Origin: Mycobacterium sp. 1274756.6
GTDB lineage: Bacteria > Actinomycetota > Actinomycetes > Mycobacteriales > Mycobacteriaceae
Direction of reading: 5' to 3'
Length of the DNA: 32,365 nucleotides
Assembly: GCF_001668625.1 (NCBI RefSeq)
Contig: NZ_LZLJ01000020.1
Coordinates: 1 to 32,365 of the forward strand
Under the pieces are notes generated by a model that did not search any database, was not told the origin of the DNA, and saw nothing but the letters and a program-made list of their open reading frames with translations. Positions within the stretch are counted from its first letter, which is position 1, and each line of letters opens with the position of its first letter. The position numbers and the translations under genes were made by a program. Below, one piece after another: positions 15,181 through 24,109 of this stretch.

Positions 15181-17807
15181 GGTGGCGGTGGCGGCGCCCC
15201 GGGTGGCGGCGGCTCAGGCACCGGCGGGGGCGGTGGCGGAGGCGGCGGCTGCATCCACGGCGGCACCCACGGCGCCGGCGGGGGCGGGAAGCCCGGCGGC
15301 GGTGGCGGTGGGAACCCCGGCGGGAGCATGTCCGGCGGTGGCGCCTCCTCGGACGGCATCGGCGGCGGTGGGGGCGCGGCCGGCACCCCGGCATAGCCGC
15401 CCACCTCCGCGGGTTTGGGGAACGATTCGTTGTCGGTGCCCTGCAGGGCGCCGTCCATGGTGGCCTTCCAGATGTCCGACGGCAGGCTGGAGCCCCACAC
15501 CGGCGAGCCCCACTGGTTGACCAGCGGCTCGTCGTCCTGGACGGTGCCCACCCAGACCGCGGTCGACAGCGACGGGGTGTAGCCGACCATCCAGGCGTCC
15601 TTGTTGTCCTTGGTGTCGCCCAGCTGCACGGTGCCGGTCTTGGCCGCCGACTTGCGCCCGCCGGCGAGGTTGTGACCGCGTGAGTAGCCCGCGATCGGTT
15701 CCATGGCGGCGGTGACGTTGTCGGCCACCGCCTCCTCGATGCGCTGATCGCCCTCGTTCTCGGTGGTCAGCGCGTCGAACAGCACCTGCCCGTCGGCGTT
15801 GACCACCTTCTGCACGAAGTGCGGGCGGTGATAGACCCCGGAGGCGGCCAGGGTGGCGTAGGCGGAGGCCATGTCGATCACCCGGGTCTGGTACTGGCCG
15901 AGCACGATCCCGTTGTTGGGCGGGCCGCCCTTGCCGTCCTCGGAGAGGGTGTGCGCCACCCCGGCGAAACTGTCGGCGACCCCGGCGCGGTGCGCGGCGT
16001 CGGCGACGTCCTCGGGGCCGTTCTTCAGCTTCAGCATCAGCCGGTAGTAGGAGGTGTTCAGCGAGCGTTTGAGCGCCTCGGCGATGTTGCAGGTGCCGCA
16101 GCCCTCGCCCTCGACGTTGCTGATCTCGATGCCGTTGACCGTCAGCGGCGAACTGTCCACCTGGTAGCCCAGGCCCATGCCCTGTTCGAGCGCCGCCACC
16201 AGCGCGAACACCTTGAACGCGGAGCCGGTCTGCAGCCCGGCCTGGGCGAAGTCGTAGCCGGTGCCGTCGGCGCCGCCGTAATAGGCCCGCACCGCGCCGC
16301 TGCGCGGGTCGATCGAGACGACCGCGGCCCGCATGTCCTCGTCCTGGTCCTGGAGGTACTTCTCCACCGCGTCCTCGGCGGCCTCCTGGTCGTTCGGGTC
16401 GATGGTGGTGGTGATCTGCAGCCCTTCGGTGTTGAGGGTCTGCTCATCGATGTCGAACAGGTCGAGCAGCTCGGCGATCACCTGCCGCTTGATGAGCCCG
16501 TTGGGTCCGGCGGTCTTGTCGTCCGAGCGCACCTGATCCGGTGGCACCGTCTCGGGGAACTGCTGTTCGGCGCGCTGCTCGGGGGTCAGCGCCCGGATCT
16601 GCACCATGCCGTCGAGCACCCAGTTCCACCGGTCGAGCGCGCCGTCGGGGTCGACGGCCGGGTCCAGGGTGGACGGGCGTTGGATCAGCGCGGCCAGCAG
16701 CGCGCCCTCGGCGACGGTGAGCTGCTCCACCGGCTTGCCGAAGTAGGCGTTGGCGGCCGCGGCGATGCCGTAGGCGCTGCGGCCGAAGTAGATGATGTTC
16801 AGGTAGGCCTCGAGCACCTCGTCTTTGGACCACTGCCCGGACATCTTGGTGGCGATGACGAGTTCCTTGGCCTTGCGGACCAGCCCGCCCATCCCGGTGC
16901 GCTGGGCGCCGACCAGCGCGTTCTTGACGTACTGCTGGGTGATGGTCGAGCCGCCCTGGGTGTAGCCGCCGAACAGGTTGTTCTTGATCGCGCGGCCGAA
17001 CCCGCTGATCGAGAACCCCGGGTTGGAGTAGAAGTTGCGGTCCTCGGCGGCGATGACGGCGTTGCGCACGTGCTCGGGCACCTGGTGGATGTCGATGTCG
17101 ACGCGGTTGCCCTCCGGCGGCACGATCTTGGCCAGTTCGGTGCCGTCGCTGGCCAGGATCGTCGACACCTGCGCGGTGCGGATGTCGCCGGGCTCGGGCA
17201 CCTTGACGATCAGGTAGGCCATCGCGAACGTGATGATCGGCAGCAGCACGGCCGCGGCGACGCCCAGGTAGCACAGCCGGCGCACCAGCCGCCAGTTGAC
17301 GGCGGGCGCGCGGCGGGCCGGGGCGCGCCGGTGCCCGCCGCTGGTCGGGCGCTTCTCCGGCGGCGGCGCGGCCGGTTCGCGGCGCGGCTCCTCGGGGCGC
17401 TCGCGGCGGCGCTCGCCGGTGGCGGGCGCGTTGAGCGCGGCGGTGACCGCCTCGATCGGGTCGCGCAGCTTCTCCGGGGTCTCGTCGGTGACCCGGGGGA
17501 TCAGCGCGGTGTCCCGGTCCTCGGGCCCGCGCTCGGGCCGGCGGTCCTCCCGGCGCGAGGGCTGCGAGCCCGCCCGCGGCGGCTCGGCGCGGCGGTGCCC
17601 GCCGGGGCGCCGCTCCGGGCCGGTGCCCCGGTCGGCTCCGGTTGCGCGGTCCGGGCCGGTGCCGCGCTCGCCGCCGGTTGCGCGGTCACCGCCGGCGCCG
17701 CTGTCGGGGCCGGTGCGGCGGTCCTCGGGGCGCGGCGTGCCGCCGCCCAGGCGCCGGGCAGCCCGGTCACGGTCGGAGTGCGGGGAGTCTGGTCGGTCGT
17801 TACTCAC
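15177..17807 (-). CDS. ponA1: Bifunctional penicillin-binding protein PonA1
   Basis: An 876-residue class A PBP that builds and cross-links peptidoglycan. Order: long Arg/Pro-rich cytoplasmic tail (1-170) with a 12-residue tandem repeat, one membrane helix (~178-203), glycosyltransferase domain (catalytic Glu255 in AAEDRNFY, GGSTITQQY at ~285), transpeptidase domain (SAFK with Ser529, SLN at 582-584, KTG at 723-725), and a proline-rich C-terminal tail (~790-876) with long Pro runs. All active-site motifs are intact. GTG start at 17807 overlaps the end of the Rv0049-like gene by 8 nt. In mycobacteria PonA1 interacts with RipA and works at polar growth sites and the septum. Confidence 0.95.
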   Translation of the reverse strand: MSNDRPDSPHSDRDRAARRLGGGTPRPEDRRTGPDSGAGGDRATGGERGTGPDRATGADRGTGPERRPGGHRRAEPPRAGSQPSRREDRRPERGPEDRDTALIPRVTDETPEKLRDPIEAVTAALNAPATGERRRERPEEPRREPAAPPPEKRPTSGGHRRAPARRAPAVNWRLVRRLCYLGVAAAVLLPIITFAMAYLIVKVPEPGDIRTAQVSTILASDGTELAKIVPPEGNRVDIDIHQVPEHVRNAVIAAEDRNFYSNPGFSISGFGRAIKNNLFGGYTQGGSTITQQYVKNALVGAQRTGMGGLVRKAKELVIATKMSGQWSKDEVLEAYLNIIYFGRSAYGIAAAANAYFGKPVEQLTVAEGALLAALIQRPSTLDPAVDPDGALDRWNWVLDGMVQIRALTPEQRAEQQFPETVPPDQVRSDDKTAGPNGLIKRQVIAELLDLFDIDEQTLNTEGLQITTTIDPNDQEAAEDAVEKYLQDQDEDMRAAVVSIDPRSGAVRAYYGGADGTGYDFAQAGLQTGSAFKVFALVAALEQGMGLGYQVDSSPLTVNGIEISNVEGEGCGTCNIAEALKRSLNTSYYRLMLKLKNGPEDVADAAHRAGVADSFAGVAHTLSEDGKGGPPNNGIVLGQYQTRVIDMASAYATLAASGVYHRPHFVQKVVNADGQVLFDALTTENEGDQRIEEAVADNVTAAMEPIAGYSRGHNLAGGRKSAAKTGTVQLGDTKDNKDAWMVGYTPSLSTAVWVGTVQDDEPLVNQWGSPVWGSSLPSDIWKATMDGALQGTDNESFPKPAEVGGYAGVPAAPPPPPMPSEEAPPPDMLPPGFPPPPPPGFPPPPAPWVPPWMQPPPPPPPPPVPEPPPPGAPPPPP
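17616..17687 (-). repeat. ponA1: 36-bp tandem repeat in ponA1 cytoplasmic tail
   Basis: Two near-perfect copies of a 12-codon unit encode DRATGGERGTGP and DRATGADRGTGP (residues 41-64). A third, shorter piece follows (ERRPGG). The repeat may vary in copy number between strains, since it lies in a flexible tail. Confidence 0.6.
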
Positions 17808-18222
17808 TGGCGGTGCGGGCCCCGTTGCGCGCGGTCCGGGTACGCGAACCCCTCGGCGGCCGTGCCGCTCCGAGCACGTACGACTTCACCAGGTGATTCC
17901 AGCTGCAGGTCCGGCAGACCTCCACCACGTGGACGGAGAACTCGCTGTGCCGGGCGGCCAGCAGCACCAACTCCTCGGCGCTGCGCGCCGACCCCGACGC
18001 CGCACCGAGGTGCTCGCCGAACACCCAGGACACCAGCGTCAGTTGTTCCTTGCGGCAGATCGGGCAACTCACCGAACTGGTCTTGCCGTGGTACTTCGCG
18101 GCACGCAGCAGGTAGGGGTTGGCGTCGCAGACGTCGAAGACGCCCGTCCGCCCGGAATACACCTCGGCTAACAGCGCTCGGCGCTGTAGCGCGTAATCCA
18201 CCACCTGTCGCTGCAGTCGCAC
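17800..18222 (-). CDS. DUF5318 zinc-ribbon-like protein, Rv0049-like
   Basis: A 140-residue protein of the mycobacterial Rv0049 family. From GTG 18222 it reads VRLQRQVVDYALQRRALL, then YSGRTGVFDVCDANPYLLRAAK, CPICRKEQLTLVSWVFGEHLG and VHVVEVCRTCSWNHLVKSY. Two CxxC pairs (CPIC, CRTC) suggest a zinc site. The function is unknown; the conserved link to ponA1 suggests a role near cell-wall growth or regulation. GTG 18222 is preferred over longer starts, because a -10 hexamer TACTCT ends 8 nt before it, giving a leaderless message, and because family members begin at this point. It overlaps ponA1 by 8 nt. Confidence 0.85.
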   Translation of the reverse strand: MRLQRQVVDYALQRRALLAEVYSGRTGVFDVCDANPYLLRAAKYHGKTSSVSCPICRKEQLTLVSWVFGEHLGAASGSARSAEELVLLAARHSEFSVHVVEVCRTCSWNHLVKSYVLGAARPPRGSRTRTARNGARTASE

Positions 18223-18229
18223 GCAGACC

Positions 18230-18235
18230 AGAGTA
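18230..18235 (-). promoter_or_regulatory. -10 box for leaderless Rv0049-like gene
   Basis: On the minus strand TACTCT is followed by exactly 7 nt and then GTG 18222. This is the spacing expected when transcription starts on the first base of the start codon. It supports both the start choice and joint expression with ponA1 and the GT87 gene. Confidence 0.5.
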
Positions 18236-18356
18236 CGACCTGATCTGGCCGACCGCGCCGTGACGACCGTTCTGCCCGCTCGGGGCGTCGCGGACCGGGC
18301 GCACAACCACCTCCCTCCCGCTGGGCCGGCCGGCGGCGGCCCGAACCCGGTTATGT

Positions 18357-18384
18357 CCCCGATATGACAAAAAATATATCGGGG
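18357..18384. promoter_or_regulatory. Inverted repeat upstream of PadR gene, probable operator
   Basis: CCCCGATAT (18357-18365) and its exact complement ATATCGGGG (18376-18384) are separated by an AT-rich 10-nt centre. It lies ~70 bp upstream of the PadR start in the divergent interval with the Rv0049-like gene. It stands out in GC-rich surroundings. PadR proteins often repress their own gene through such dyads. Confidence 0.55.
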
Positions 18385-18455
18385 CGATACTATTGCCGGT
18401 ACTGTCGGGCCGGATCGTCAGACGGCCGCAAAAGAGTAAATCAGGGAGGTGACTC

Positions 18456-18998
18456 GTGCTCGAACTGGCCATCCTGGGCCTGCTGCTCGAGTCACCCATG
18501 CACGGCTACGAACTGCGCAAGCGGCTCACCGGCCTGCTGGGGGCGTTCCGCGCCTTCTCCTACGGTTCGCTCTACCCGGCGCTGCGGCGCATGCAAGCCG
18601 ACGGCTTGATCGCCGAGGATGCGGCACCCGCGGGCACCCCGGTGCGCCGCGCCCGCCGCGTCTACCAGCTGACCGACGCCGGCCGACAGCGGTTCTCCGA
18701 GTTGGTGGCCGACACCAGCCCGCAGAACTACACCGACGACGGCTTCGGGGTGCACCTGGCGTTCTTCAACCGCACCCCGGCGGAGGCGCGGATGCGCATC
18801 CTCGAGGGCCGTCGCCGCCAGGTGGAAGAACGCCGGGAAGGTTTGCGCGACGCGGTCGCGCGGGCCAGCAGCTCGTTCGATCGCTACACCCGCCAGCTGC
18901 ACCAACTGGGGCTGGAGTCGAGTGAACGCGAGGTGCGATGGCTCAACGAGCTCATCGCCGCCGAACGGGTCGCACAGGGCCAGACCGAACAGCCCTAG
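18456..18998 (+). CDS. PadR-family regulator, Rv0047c-like
   Basis: A 180-residue PadR protein. The N-terminal winged helix reads [23 protein letters not shown] (within residues 2-24), then [16 protein letters not shown] and a wing with [14 protein letters not shown]. The C-terminal half is a helical dimerisation domain ([20 protein letters not shown]) ending [18 protein letters not shown] 18456 has GGAGG 6-7 nt upstream. In M. tuberculosis the equivalent Rv0047c lies next to ino1, as here (gap 71 nt), so it may control ino1 as well as itself. The ligand is unknown; an upstream CCCCGATAT dyad is the likely binding site. Confidence 0.88.
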   Translation: MLELAILGLLLESPMHGYELRKRLTGLLGAFRAFSYGSLYPALRRMQADGLIAEDAAPAGTPVRRARRVYQLTDAGRQRFSELVADTSPQNYTDDGFGVHLAFFNRTPAEARMRILEGRRRQVEERREGLRDAVARASSSFDRYTRQLHQLGLESSEREVRWLNELIAAERVAQGQTEQP

Positions 18999-19069
18999 CC
19001 ACAACACCAAAAGCAACGGTCGACCAATCAACCGGCCGCACCACAGTAGGTAGGAGAAGGAGAACGTCC

Positions 19070-20164
19070 ATGAGTGAGCAAACCGGCGCAGGTGCGTCGT
19101 CGGAGGTGCGGGTCGCCATTGTCGGCGTCGGTAACTGCGCAGCCTCGCTGGTCCAGGGCGTCCAGTACTACCGCGACGCCGAGGAGACCGCCACGGTTCC
19201 CGGCCTCATGCATGTGCGGTTCGGCGCCTACCACGTGCGCGACGTCAAATTCGTCGCCGCGTTCGACGTCGACGCCAAGAAGGTCGGCTTCGACCTGTCC
19301 GAGGCCATCTTCGCCTCGGAGAACAACACCATCAAGATCGCCGACGTGCCGCCGACCGACGTGATCGTGCAGCGCGGCCCGACCCTCGACGGCATCGGCA
19401 AGTACTACGCCGACACCATCGAGCTCTCCGACACCGACCCGGTCGACGTGGTCAAGGCGCTGCGCGACGCCGAGGTCGACGTGCTGGTCTCCTACCTGCC
19501 GGTGGGCTCGGAAGAGGCCGACAAGTTCTACGCCCAGTGCGCCATCGACGCCGGTGTGGCCTTCGTCAACGCGCTGCCGGTGTTCATCGCCTCCGACCCG
19601 GTGTGGGCCAAGAAGTTCGCCGACGCCGGTGTGCCGATCGTCGGCGACGACATCAAGAGCCAGATCGGCGCCACCATCACCCACCGGGTGATGGCCAAGC
19701 TGTTCGAGGACCGCGGGGTGCAGCTCGACCGCACCATGCAGCTCAACGTGGGCGGCAACATGGACTTCCTCAACATGCTGGAGCGCGAGCGGCTGGAGTC
19801 GAAGAAGATCTCCAAGACCCAGGCGGTCACCTCCAACCTGCAGCGGGAATTCAAGACCAAGGACGTCCACATCGGCCCGTCCGACCACGTCGGCTGGCTC
19901 GACGACCGCAAGTGGGCCTACGTGCGCCTGGAGGGCCGGGCGTTCGGCGACGTGCCGCTGAACCTGGAGTACAAGCTCGAGGTGTGGGACTCGCCGAACT
20001 CCGCCGGAGTGATCATCGACGCCGTGCGCGCCGCCAAGATCGCCAAGGACCGCGGCGTCGGCGGCCCGATCGTGCCGGCCTCGGCCTACCTGATGAAGAG
20101 CCCGCCGCAGCAGCTCCCGGACGACGTCGCCCGGGCGCAGCTCGAAGAGTTCATCATCGGCTGA
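19070..20164 (+). CDS. ino1: Inositol-3-phosphate synthase
   Basis: A 364-residue cytoplasmic enzyme that converts glucose 6-phosphate into inositol 3-phosphate with NAD+, the first step to phosphatidylinositol, PIMs, LAM and mycothiol. It contains the NAD-binding motif [16 protein letters not shown] (~14-29), [32 protein letters not shown] and [13 protein letters not shown], all standard for actinobacterial MIPS. ATG 19070 is preceded by GGAGAAGGAG. Length is close to the M. tuberculosis enzyme. Located after the PadR gene; both on the plus strand. Confidence 0.96.
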   Translation: MSEQTGAGASSEVRVAIVGVGNCAASLVQGVQYYRDAEETATVPGLMHVRFGAYHVRDVKFVAAFDVDAKKVGFDLSEAIFASENNTIKIADVPPTDVIVQRGPTLDGIGKYYADTIELSDTDPVDVVKALRDAEVDVLVSYLPVGSEEADKFYAQCAIDAGVAFVNALPVFIASDPVWAKKFADAGVPIVGDDIKSQIGATITHRVMAKLFEDRGVQLDRTMQLNVGGNMDFLNMLERERLESKKISKTQAVTSNLQREFKTKDVHIGPSDHVGWLDDRKWAYVRLEGRAFGDVPLNLEYKLEVWDSPNSAGVIIDAVRAAKIAKDRGVGGPIVPASAYLMKSPPQQLPDDVARAQLEEFIIG

Positions 20165-20228
20165 CCTGTCGGCTGACCCAACGCGTCGGCGCGGCGGGCG
20201 GCACACCGGCAGGGTTGCACCCGGCTCG

Positions 20229-20234
20229 TAGAGT
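20229..20234 (+). promoter_or_regulatory. -10 box for leaderless F420-oxidoreductase gene
   Basis: TAGAGT is followed by 6 nt and the ATG at 20241. This is the spacing of a leaderless mRNA. No SD is seen. This promoter would also drive the ABC transporter genes that follow with little or no gap. Confidence 0.45.
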
Positions 20235-20240
20235 CGGGGT

Positions 20241-21047
20241 ATGAGCCGACCCGCCCGCCCGCTGCGCATCGGCGTGCAACTGCAGCCCGAGCAGGCCCCG
20301 CACTACGGCCTGCTTCGGGATGCGGTGGCCCGCTGCGAGGATCTCGGCGTCGACATCGCCTTCAACTGGGACCACTTCTTCCCGCTCTACGGTGACCCCG
20401 ACGGTCCGCATTTCGAGTGCTGGACGATGCTGGGCGCCTGGGCCGAGCAGACCTCCCGGATCGAGATCGGCGCGCTGGTCAGCTGCAACTCCTACCGCAA
20501 TCCCGACCTGCTCGCCGACATGGCCCGCACCGTCGACCACATCGCCGACGGCCGGCTGATCCTGGGCATCGGGGCGGGCTGGAACCGCCGCGACTACCGC
20601 GAGTACGGCTACGAGTTCGGCACCCCGGGCAGCCGCCTGGACGCGCTGGCGCAATCCCTGCCGCGCATCACCGGCCGACTGCAGCAGCTCAACCCGCCAC
20701 CCACCCGCACCCTGCCGATGCTCATCGGCGGCGACGGGGAACGCAAGACCCTGCGGCTGGTCGCCGAGTACGCGGACATCTGGCACAGCTTCGCCGACCC
20801 CGACACCCATCGGCGCAAGGTGAGCGTGCTCGACGAACACTGCGCCGCGGTCGGCCGCGACCCGGCCGCGATCGAATGGTCCGCGGCGGTCGGCGGGGAC
20901 ACCGGGAGCCGCGACACCGCCGCCCTGGTGGCCGAGGCCGAGACGCTCGCCGACGCCGGCGTCACGCTGTTCACCGTCGCGACCGCCGGACCCGACTACG
21001 ACCTCTCGGGTGCGGCCGCCCTGTGCCGCTGGCGCGACGCCCGGTGA
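20241..21047 (+). CDS. LLM-class F420-dependent oxidoreductase, Rv0044c-like
   Basis: A 268-residue luciferase-like protein, expected to use coenzyme F420. The TIM-barrel segments are clear: RIGVQLQPEQ, FNWDHFFPLYG, RIEIGALVSCNSYRNPDLLADMART, DGRLILGIGAGWNRRDYREYGY, LPMLIGGDGERKTLRL and YADIWHSF. The GIGAGWNRRDYREYG and IGGDGERKTLRLVAEYAD motifs fit actinobacterial F420 enzymes. The substrate is unknown. Homologous by position to Rv0044c. It is 4 nt before the ABC fusion gene, so they are probably co-transcribed. Confidence 0.88.
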   Translation: MSRPARPLRIGVQLQPEQAPHYGLLRDAVARCEDLGVDIAFNWDHFFPLYGDPDGPHFECWTMLGAWAEQTSRIEIGALVSCNSYRNPDLLADMARTVDHIADGRLILGIGAGWNRRDYREYGYEFGTPGSRLDALAQSLPRITGRLQQLNPPPTRTLPMLIGGDGERKTLRLVAEYADIWHSFADPDTHRRKVSVLDEHCAAVGRDPAAIEWSAAVGGDTGSRDTAALVAEAETLADAGVTLFTVATAGPDYDLSGAAALCRWRDAR

Positions 21048-21051
21048 CCGC

Positions 21052-22812
21052 ATGCGCGTCCTGATCGCGGCGCTGCTGACGCTGGCCGCACTGTCCTGGG
21101 CCGCGCCGGCATCGGCGGCACCCGACCAGTGCGCCCCACCCGGGCCCGACAGCGCCGCCCCGCTGCCGGCGAACCTCACCAACACCCCGGGCCTACCCGA
21201 CCGCGACACCCACACCACGGCCACCGCCGCCGCGCTGGCCGACGTCGACGTCGGCGCGCTACGGCTGGCCGTGCCCGGCACGCTCACCGTCGGCACCCTC
21301 TCCGACGCCCCGCCGACCAGCTGCATCGATGCCGCCGGCCGGTACAGCGGTTTCGACGACGAGCTACTGCGCGCGGTCGCCGAAAAGCTCGGGCTGCGAG
21401 TCAGTTTCGTCGGCACCGACTTCTCCGGCCTGCTGGCGCAGGTCGCAGCGGGCCGCTTCGACGTCGCCTCCGCGTCGGTCGCGGCGACCGACGCCCGGCG
21501 GCGCACCGTGGACTTCACCAACGGCTACGACTTCGGCTACTACTCGCTGGTGGTGCCGCCCGGCTCACCGCTGGCCGGGATGGACGAGTTGACCGCCGCC
21601 GACCGGATCGGGGTGGTGCAGGGCACCATTCAGGACGCCTACGTCGTCGACGTCCTGGGCCTGCAACCGGTCAAATTCCCCGACTTCAACACCGTCTACG
21701 CCAGCCTCAAATCCCGCCAGATCGACGCCTGGGTGGCCCCGGCCAGTCAGGCCCGCCAACTCGTGCAGCCCGGCGATCCCGCGGTGATCACCGCGAACAC
21801 GATCAGCGTCGACACCTTCGTCGCGTGGGCGGTGGCCCAGACCAACCGGCCGCTCATCGACGCGCTCAACGCCGGGCTCGACGCGGTGATCGCCGACGGC
21901 ACCTGGGCGCGACTGTATTCCGAGTGGGTGCCCCGCGAACTGCCGCCCGGTTGGAAGCCCGGCTCCCGCGCCGCCCCGGCACCGAAGCTGCCCGACTTCG
22001 CGGCCATCGCCGCCGAGCACCCGCAGCGTCCCCCCGCGGCCGCGGCCGCCCCGGCCTCCACCCTGAGTCGGCTGCGTGCCGCCTTCCTCGACTGGGAGAT
22101 GTACCGGCAGGCCGTTCCGGTGCTGTTGACCACCGGCCTGCCCAACACGCTCATCCTGACCGTCAGCGCGGCGGCCATCGGCGTGGTGCTGGGCATGGCG
22201 CTGGCGGTGGCGGGACTGTCCCGGCGGCGCTGGCTGCGCTGGCCGGCCCGGGTGTACACCGACATCTTCCGGGGCTTGCCGGAGGTGGTGATCATCCTGC
22301 TGATCGGGTTGGGTCTCGGCCCGGTGGCCAGCGGCGTGACCAATAACAACCCCTACCCGCTGGGCATTCTGGCGTTGGGGTTGATGGCCGCCGCCTACGT
22401 CGGTGAGATCTTCCGGTCCGGGATCCAGAGCGTCGAGCCGGGACAGCTGGAGGCGGCGCGCGCACTCGGCTTCTCCTACCCCGCCGCGATGCGGCTCGTG
22501 GTGGTGCCGCAGGGCATCCGGCGGGTGCTCCCGGCGCTGATGAACCAGTTCATCGCGCTGCTGAAAGCCTCTGCGCTGGTGTACTTCCTGGGCCTGCTGG
22601 TCGGTCAGCGCGAGCTGTTCCAGGTCGGCCGCGACCTCAACGCCCAAACCGGCAGTCTCTCCCCGCTGGTGGCGGCCGGTCTGTTCTACCTCGCTCTGAC
22701 GGTGCCGCTCACCCATTTGGTCAACGTGATCGACACCCGAATGCGGCAGGGCCGCCCCACCCGCCGCCGCGGTGAGCTGATCACCCTGTCCGCCGGGCAG
22801 GAGATGACATGA
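21052..22812 (+). CDS. Amino acid ABC transporter: solute-binding protein fused to permease
   Basis: A 586-residue fusion of two parts of a polar amino acid (glutamine-type) importer. Residues 1-22 form a signal peptide (LSWAAPASA before the cleavage site). A family 3 solute-binding domain follows at ~75-310 (SCIDAAGRYSGFDDELLRAV, FDVASASVAATDARR). A Pro/Ala linker leads to a His/Glu/Gln permease domain from ~355, with an EAA loop (LEAARALGFSYPAAMRLVV) that docks on the ATPase. The binding domain therefore sits outside, tethered to its channel. ATG 21052 lies 4 nt after the oxidoreductase stop; the TGA overlaps the next ATG (ATGA). The substrate is not proven. This transporter is not at this locus in M. 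tuberculosis. Confidence 0.88.
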   Translation: MRVLIAALLTLAALSWAAPASAAPDQCAPPGPDSAAPLPANLTNTPGLPDRDTHTTATAAALADVDVGALRLAVPGTLTVGTLSDAPPTSCIDAAGRYSGFDDELLRAVAEKLGLRVSFVGTDFSGLLAQVAAGRFDVASASVAATDARRRTVDFTNGYDFGYYSLVVPPGSPLAGMDELTAADRIGVVQGTIQDAYVVDVLGLQPVKFPDFNTVYASLKSRQIDAWVAPASQARQLVQPGDPAVITANTISVDTFVAWAVAQTNRPLIDALNAGLDAVIADGTWARLYSEWVPRELPPGWKPGSRAAPAPKLPDFAAIAAEHPQRPPAAAAAPASTLSRLRAAFLDWEMYRQAVPVLLTTGLPNTLILTVSAAAIGVVLGMALAVAGLSRRRWLRWPARVYTDIFRGLPEVVIILLIGLGLGPVASGVTNNNPYPLGILALGLMAAAYVGEIFRSGIQSVEPGQLEAARALGFSYPAAMRLVVVPQGIRRVLPALMNQFIALLKASALVYFLGLLVGQRELFQVGRDLNAQTGSLSPLVAAGLFYLALTVPLTHLVNVIDTRMRQGRPTRRRGELITLSAGQEMT

Positions 22813-23543
22813 CCGGCACGGCAGTATCGTTGGCGGCCAAGGGTATCCACCTGTCCCTCGGCGGTCAGCCGGTGCTGCGCGGCATCGACCTGGAGGTGCC
22901 CGCCGGCAGCACCGCCGCGATCATCGGGCCGTCCGGTTCGGGCAAGTCGACCCTGTTGCGGGCGCTGAACCGGCTGCACGAGCCCGACCGCGGCGACATC
23001 CTGCTCGACGGGCGCTCGGTCCTCGGCGACGACCCCGATCTGCTGCGTCGCCGGATCGGCATGGTGTTCCAGCAGTTCAACCTGTTCCCGGACCGCTCGG
23101 TGGCGGCCAACGTGATGCTCGGACCGCGCCGGCTACTGCGCCTTCCTTCGGACGCGGCCCGGGAGTTGGCGTTGCGGCAGCTGGACCGGGTCGGGTTGAA
23201 GGGCAAGGCCGACGTGCGGCCCGGCGCGCTCTCCGGCGGGCAGCAGCAGCGGGTGGCGATCGCGCGCGCGTTGGCGATGTCACCGCAGTTGATGTTCTTC
23301 GACGAGCCGACCTCGGCGCTGGACCCGGAGTTGGTCAAAGGCGTGCTGGCCCTCATCGCCGACCTGGGCGCCGACGGGATGACGATGGTGGTGGTCACCC
23401 ACGAGATGGGCTTCGCCCGCTCGACCGCCGACCGGCTGGTCTTCATCGACCACGGCGAAGTGGTGGAATCCGGTCCCCCCGAACGCCTGTTCACCGATCC
23501 GCAGACCGACCGGCTGCGGCGCTTCCTCTCGCAGGTTCTCTGA
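22809..23543 (+). CDS. ABC transporter ATPase, GlnQ type
   Basis: A 244-residue nucleotide-binding subunit. Walker A GPSGSGKST at 40-48, Q-loop FQQFN at 87-91, signature LSGGQQQR at 141-148, Walker B LMFFDEPTS at 161-169 and switch His198 in VTHEMGF are all intact. The sequence is typical of the polar amino acid uptake (GlnQ/HisP) class. Overlap with the upstream SBP/permease fusion (ATGA) shows that the two form one importer. It ends ~36 nt before the MarR gene. Confidence 0.92.
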   Translation: MTGTAVSLAAKGIHLSLGGQPVLRGIDLEVPAGSTAAIIGPSGSGKSTLLRALNRLHEPDRGDILLDGRSVLGDDPDLLRRRIGMVFQQFNLFPDRSVAANVMLGPRRLLRLPSDAARELALRQLDRVGLKGKADVRPGALSGGQQQRVAIARALAMSPQLMFFDEPTSALDPELVKGVLALIADLGADGMTMVVVTHEMGFARSTADRLVFIDHGEVVESGPPERLFTDPQTDRLRRFLSQVL

Positions 23544-23565
23544 CCTGCCGGAATACCCAACACGT

Positions 23566-23571
23566 TAGACT
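23566..23571 (+). promoter_or_regulatory. -10 box for leaderless MarR gene
   Basis: TAGACT is followed by 8 nt and the ATG at 23580. No SD precedes this start, so the message is probably leaderless and separate from the ABC operon. Confidence 0.45.
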
Positions 23572-23579
23572 GGCGAATT

Positions 23580-24101
23580 ATGGCGACGAGCGATGCCGCC
23601 CCACCGGAGGTGGCGGAGCTGGCGGAGGGCCTCCACCGGGCCCTGACCAAGCTGGTGTCCATCCTGCGCCGCGGCGACACCAGCACCAGCCGCGACGCCA
23701 CCGGTGACCTCACCCTCGCCCAACTGTCGATCCTCTACACGCTGCTGTGCCAGGGCCCGATGCGGATGACCGAGCTGGCCGCCCACGAACGGGTCCGCAC
23801 GCCGACCACGACGGTGGCGATCCGCCGGCTGGAAAAGATCGGACTGGTGAAACGCTCCCGCGACCCGTCGGACCTGCGGGCGGTGCTGGTCGACATCACC
23901 CCGGAGGGGCTCGCGGTGCACCAGGAGTCGCTGAGCAATCGGCAGGCCTCCCTGGCCGGGATGCTCGACCAGCTCAGCACCGCCGAACGCGAGGCGCTGA
24001 CCAGGGCGCTGGCCCCGCTGGAGCGGCTCGCCGCCGCCGATCCGGTCCGCAGCGACCCCCCGACGGTGCCGCCCGCCGGGCCCGACGCGAACCAGGGCTG
24101 A
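23580..24101 (+). CDS. MarR-family regulator, Rv0042c-like
   Basis: A 173-residue MarR protein. The winged helix is clear at ~50-105: LTLAQLSILYTLLCQGPMRM, TELAAHERVRTPTTTVAI, RRLEKIGLVKRSRDPSDLRAVLV. The wing motif DPSDLRAV is the standard D..D.R. A last helix (SLAGMLDQLSTAEREAL) should form the dimer, and the C-terminal 25 residues are Pro-rich. MarR proteins repress efflux or stress genes until a small ligand binds. It is followed by a short-chain dehydrogenase gene 8 nt downstream, a likely target or partner. Confidence 0.88.
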   Translation: MATSDAAPPEVAELAEGLHRALTKLVSILRRGDTSTSRDATGDLTLAQLSILYTLLCQGPMRMTELAAHERVRTPTTTVAIRRLEKIGLVKRSRDPSDLRAVLVDITPEGLAVHQESLSNRQASLAGMLDQLSTAEREALTRALAPLERLAAADPVRSDPPTVPPAGPDANQG

Positions 24102-24109
24102 GCGAGCCG

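Noticed and set aside
13108..15396. Long plus-strand open frame (762 codons) opposite the GT87 gene
   Set aside because: It is antisense to well-supported genes with recognisable domains, and its protein is low-complexity Arg/Gly/His-rich, as expected for shadow frames in GC-rich DNA.
15819..18263. Plus-strand open frame of 814 codons opposite ponA1
   Set aside because: It is the mirror of ponA1 and the Rv0049-like gene, with no recognisable domain.
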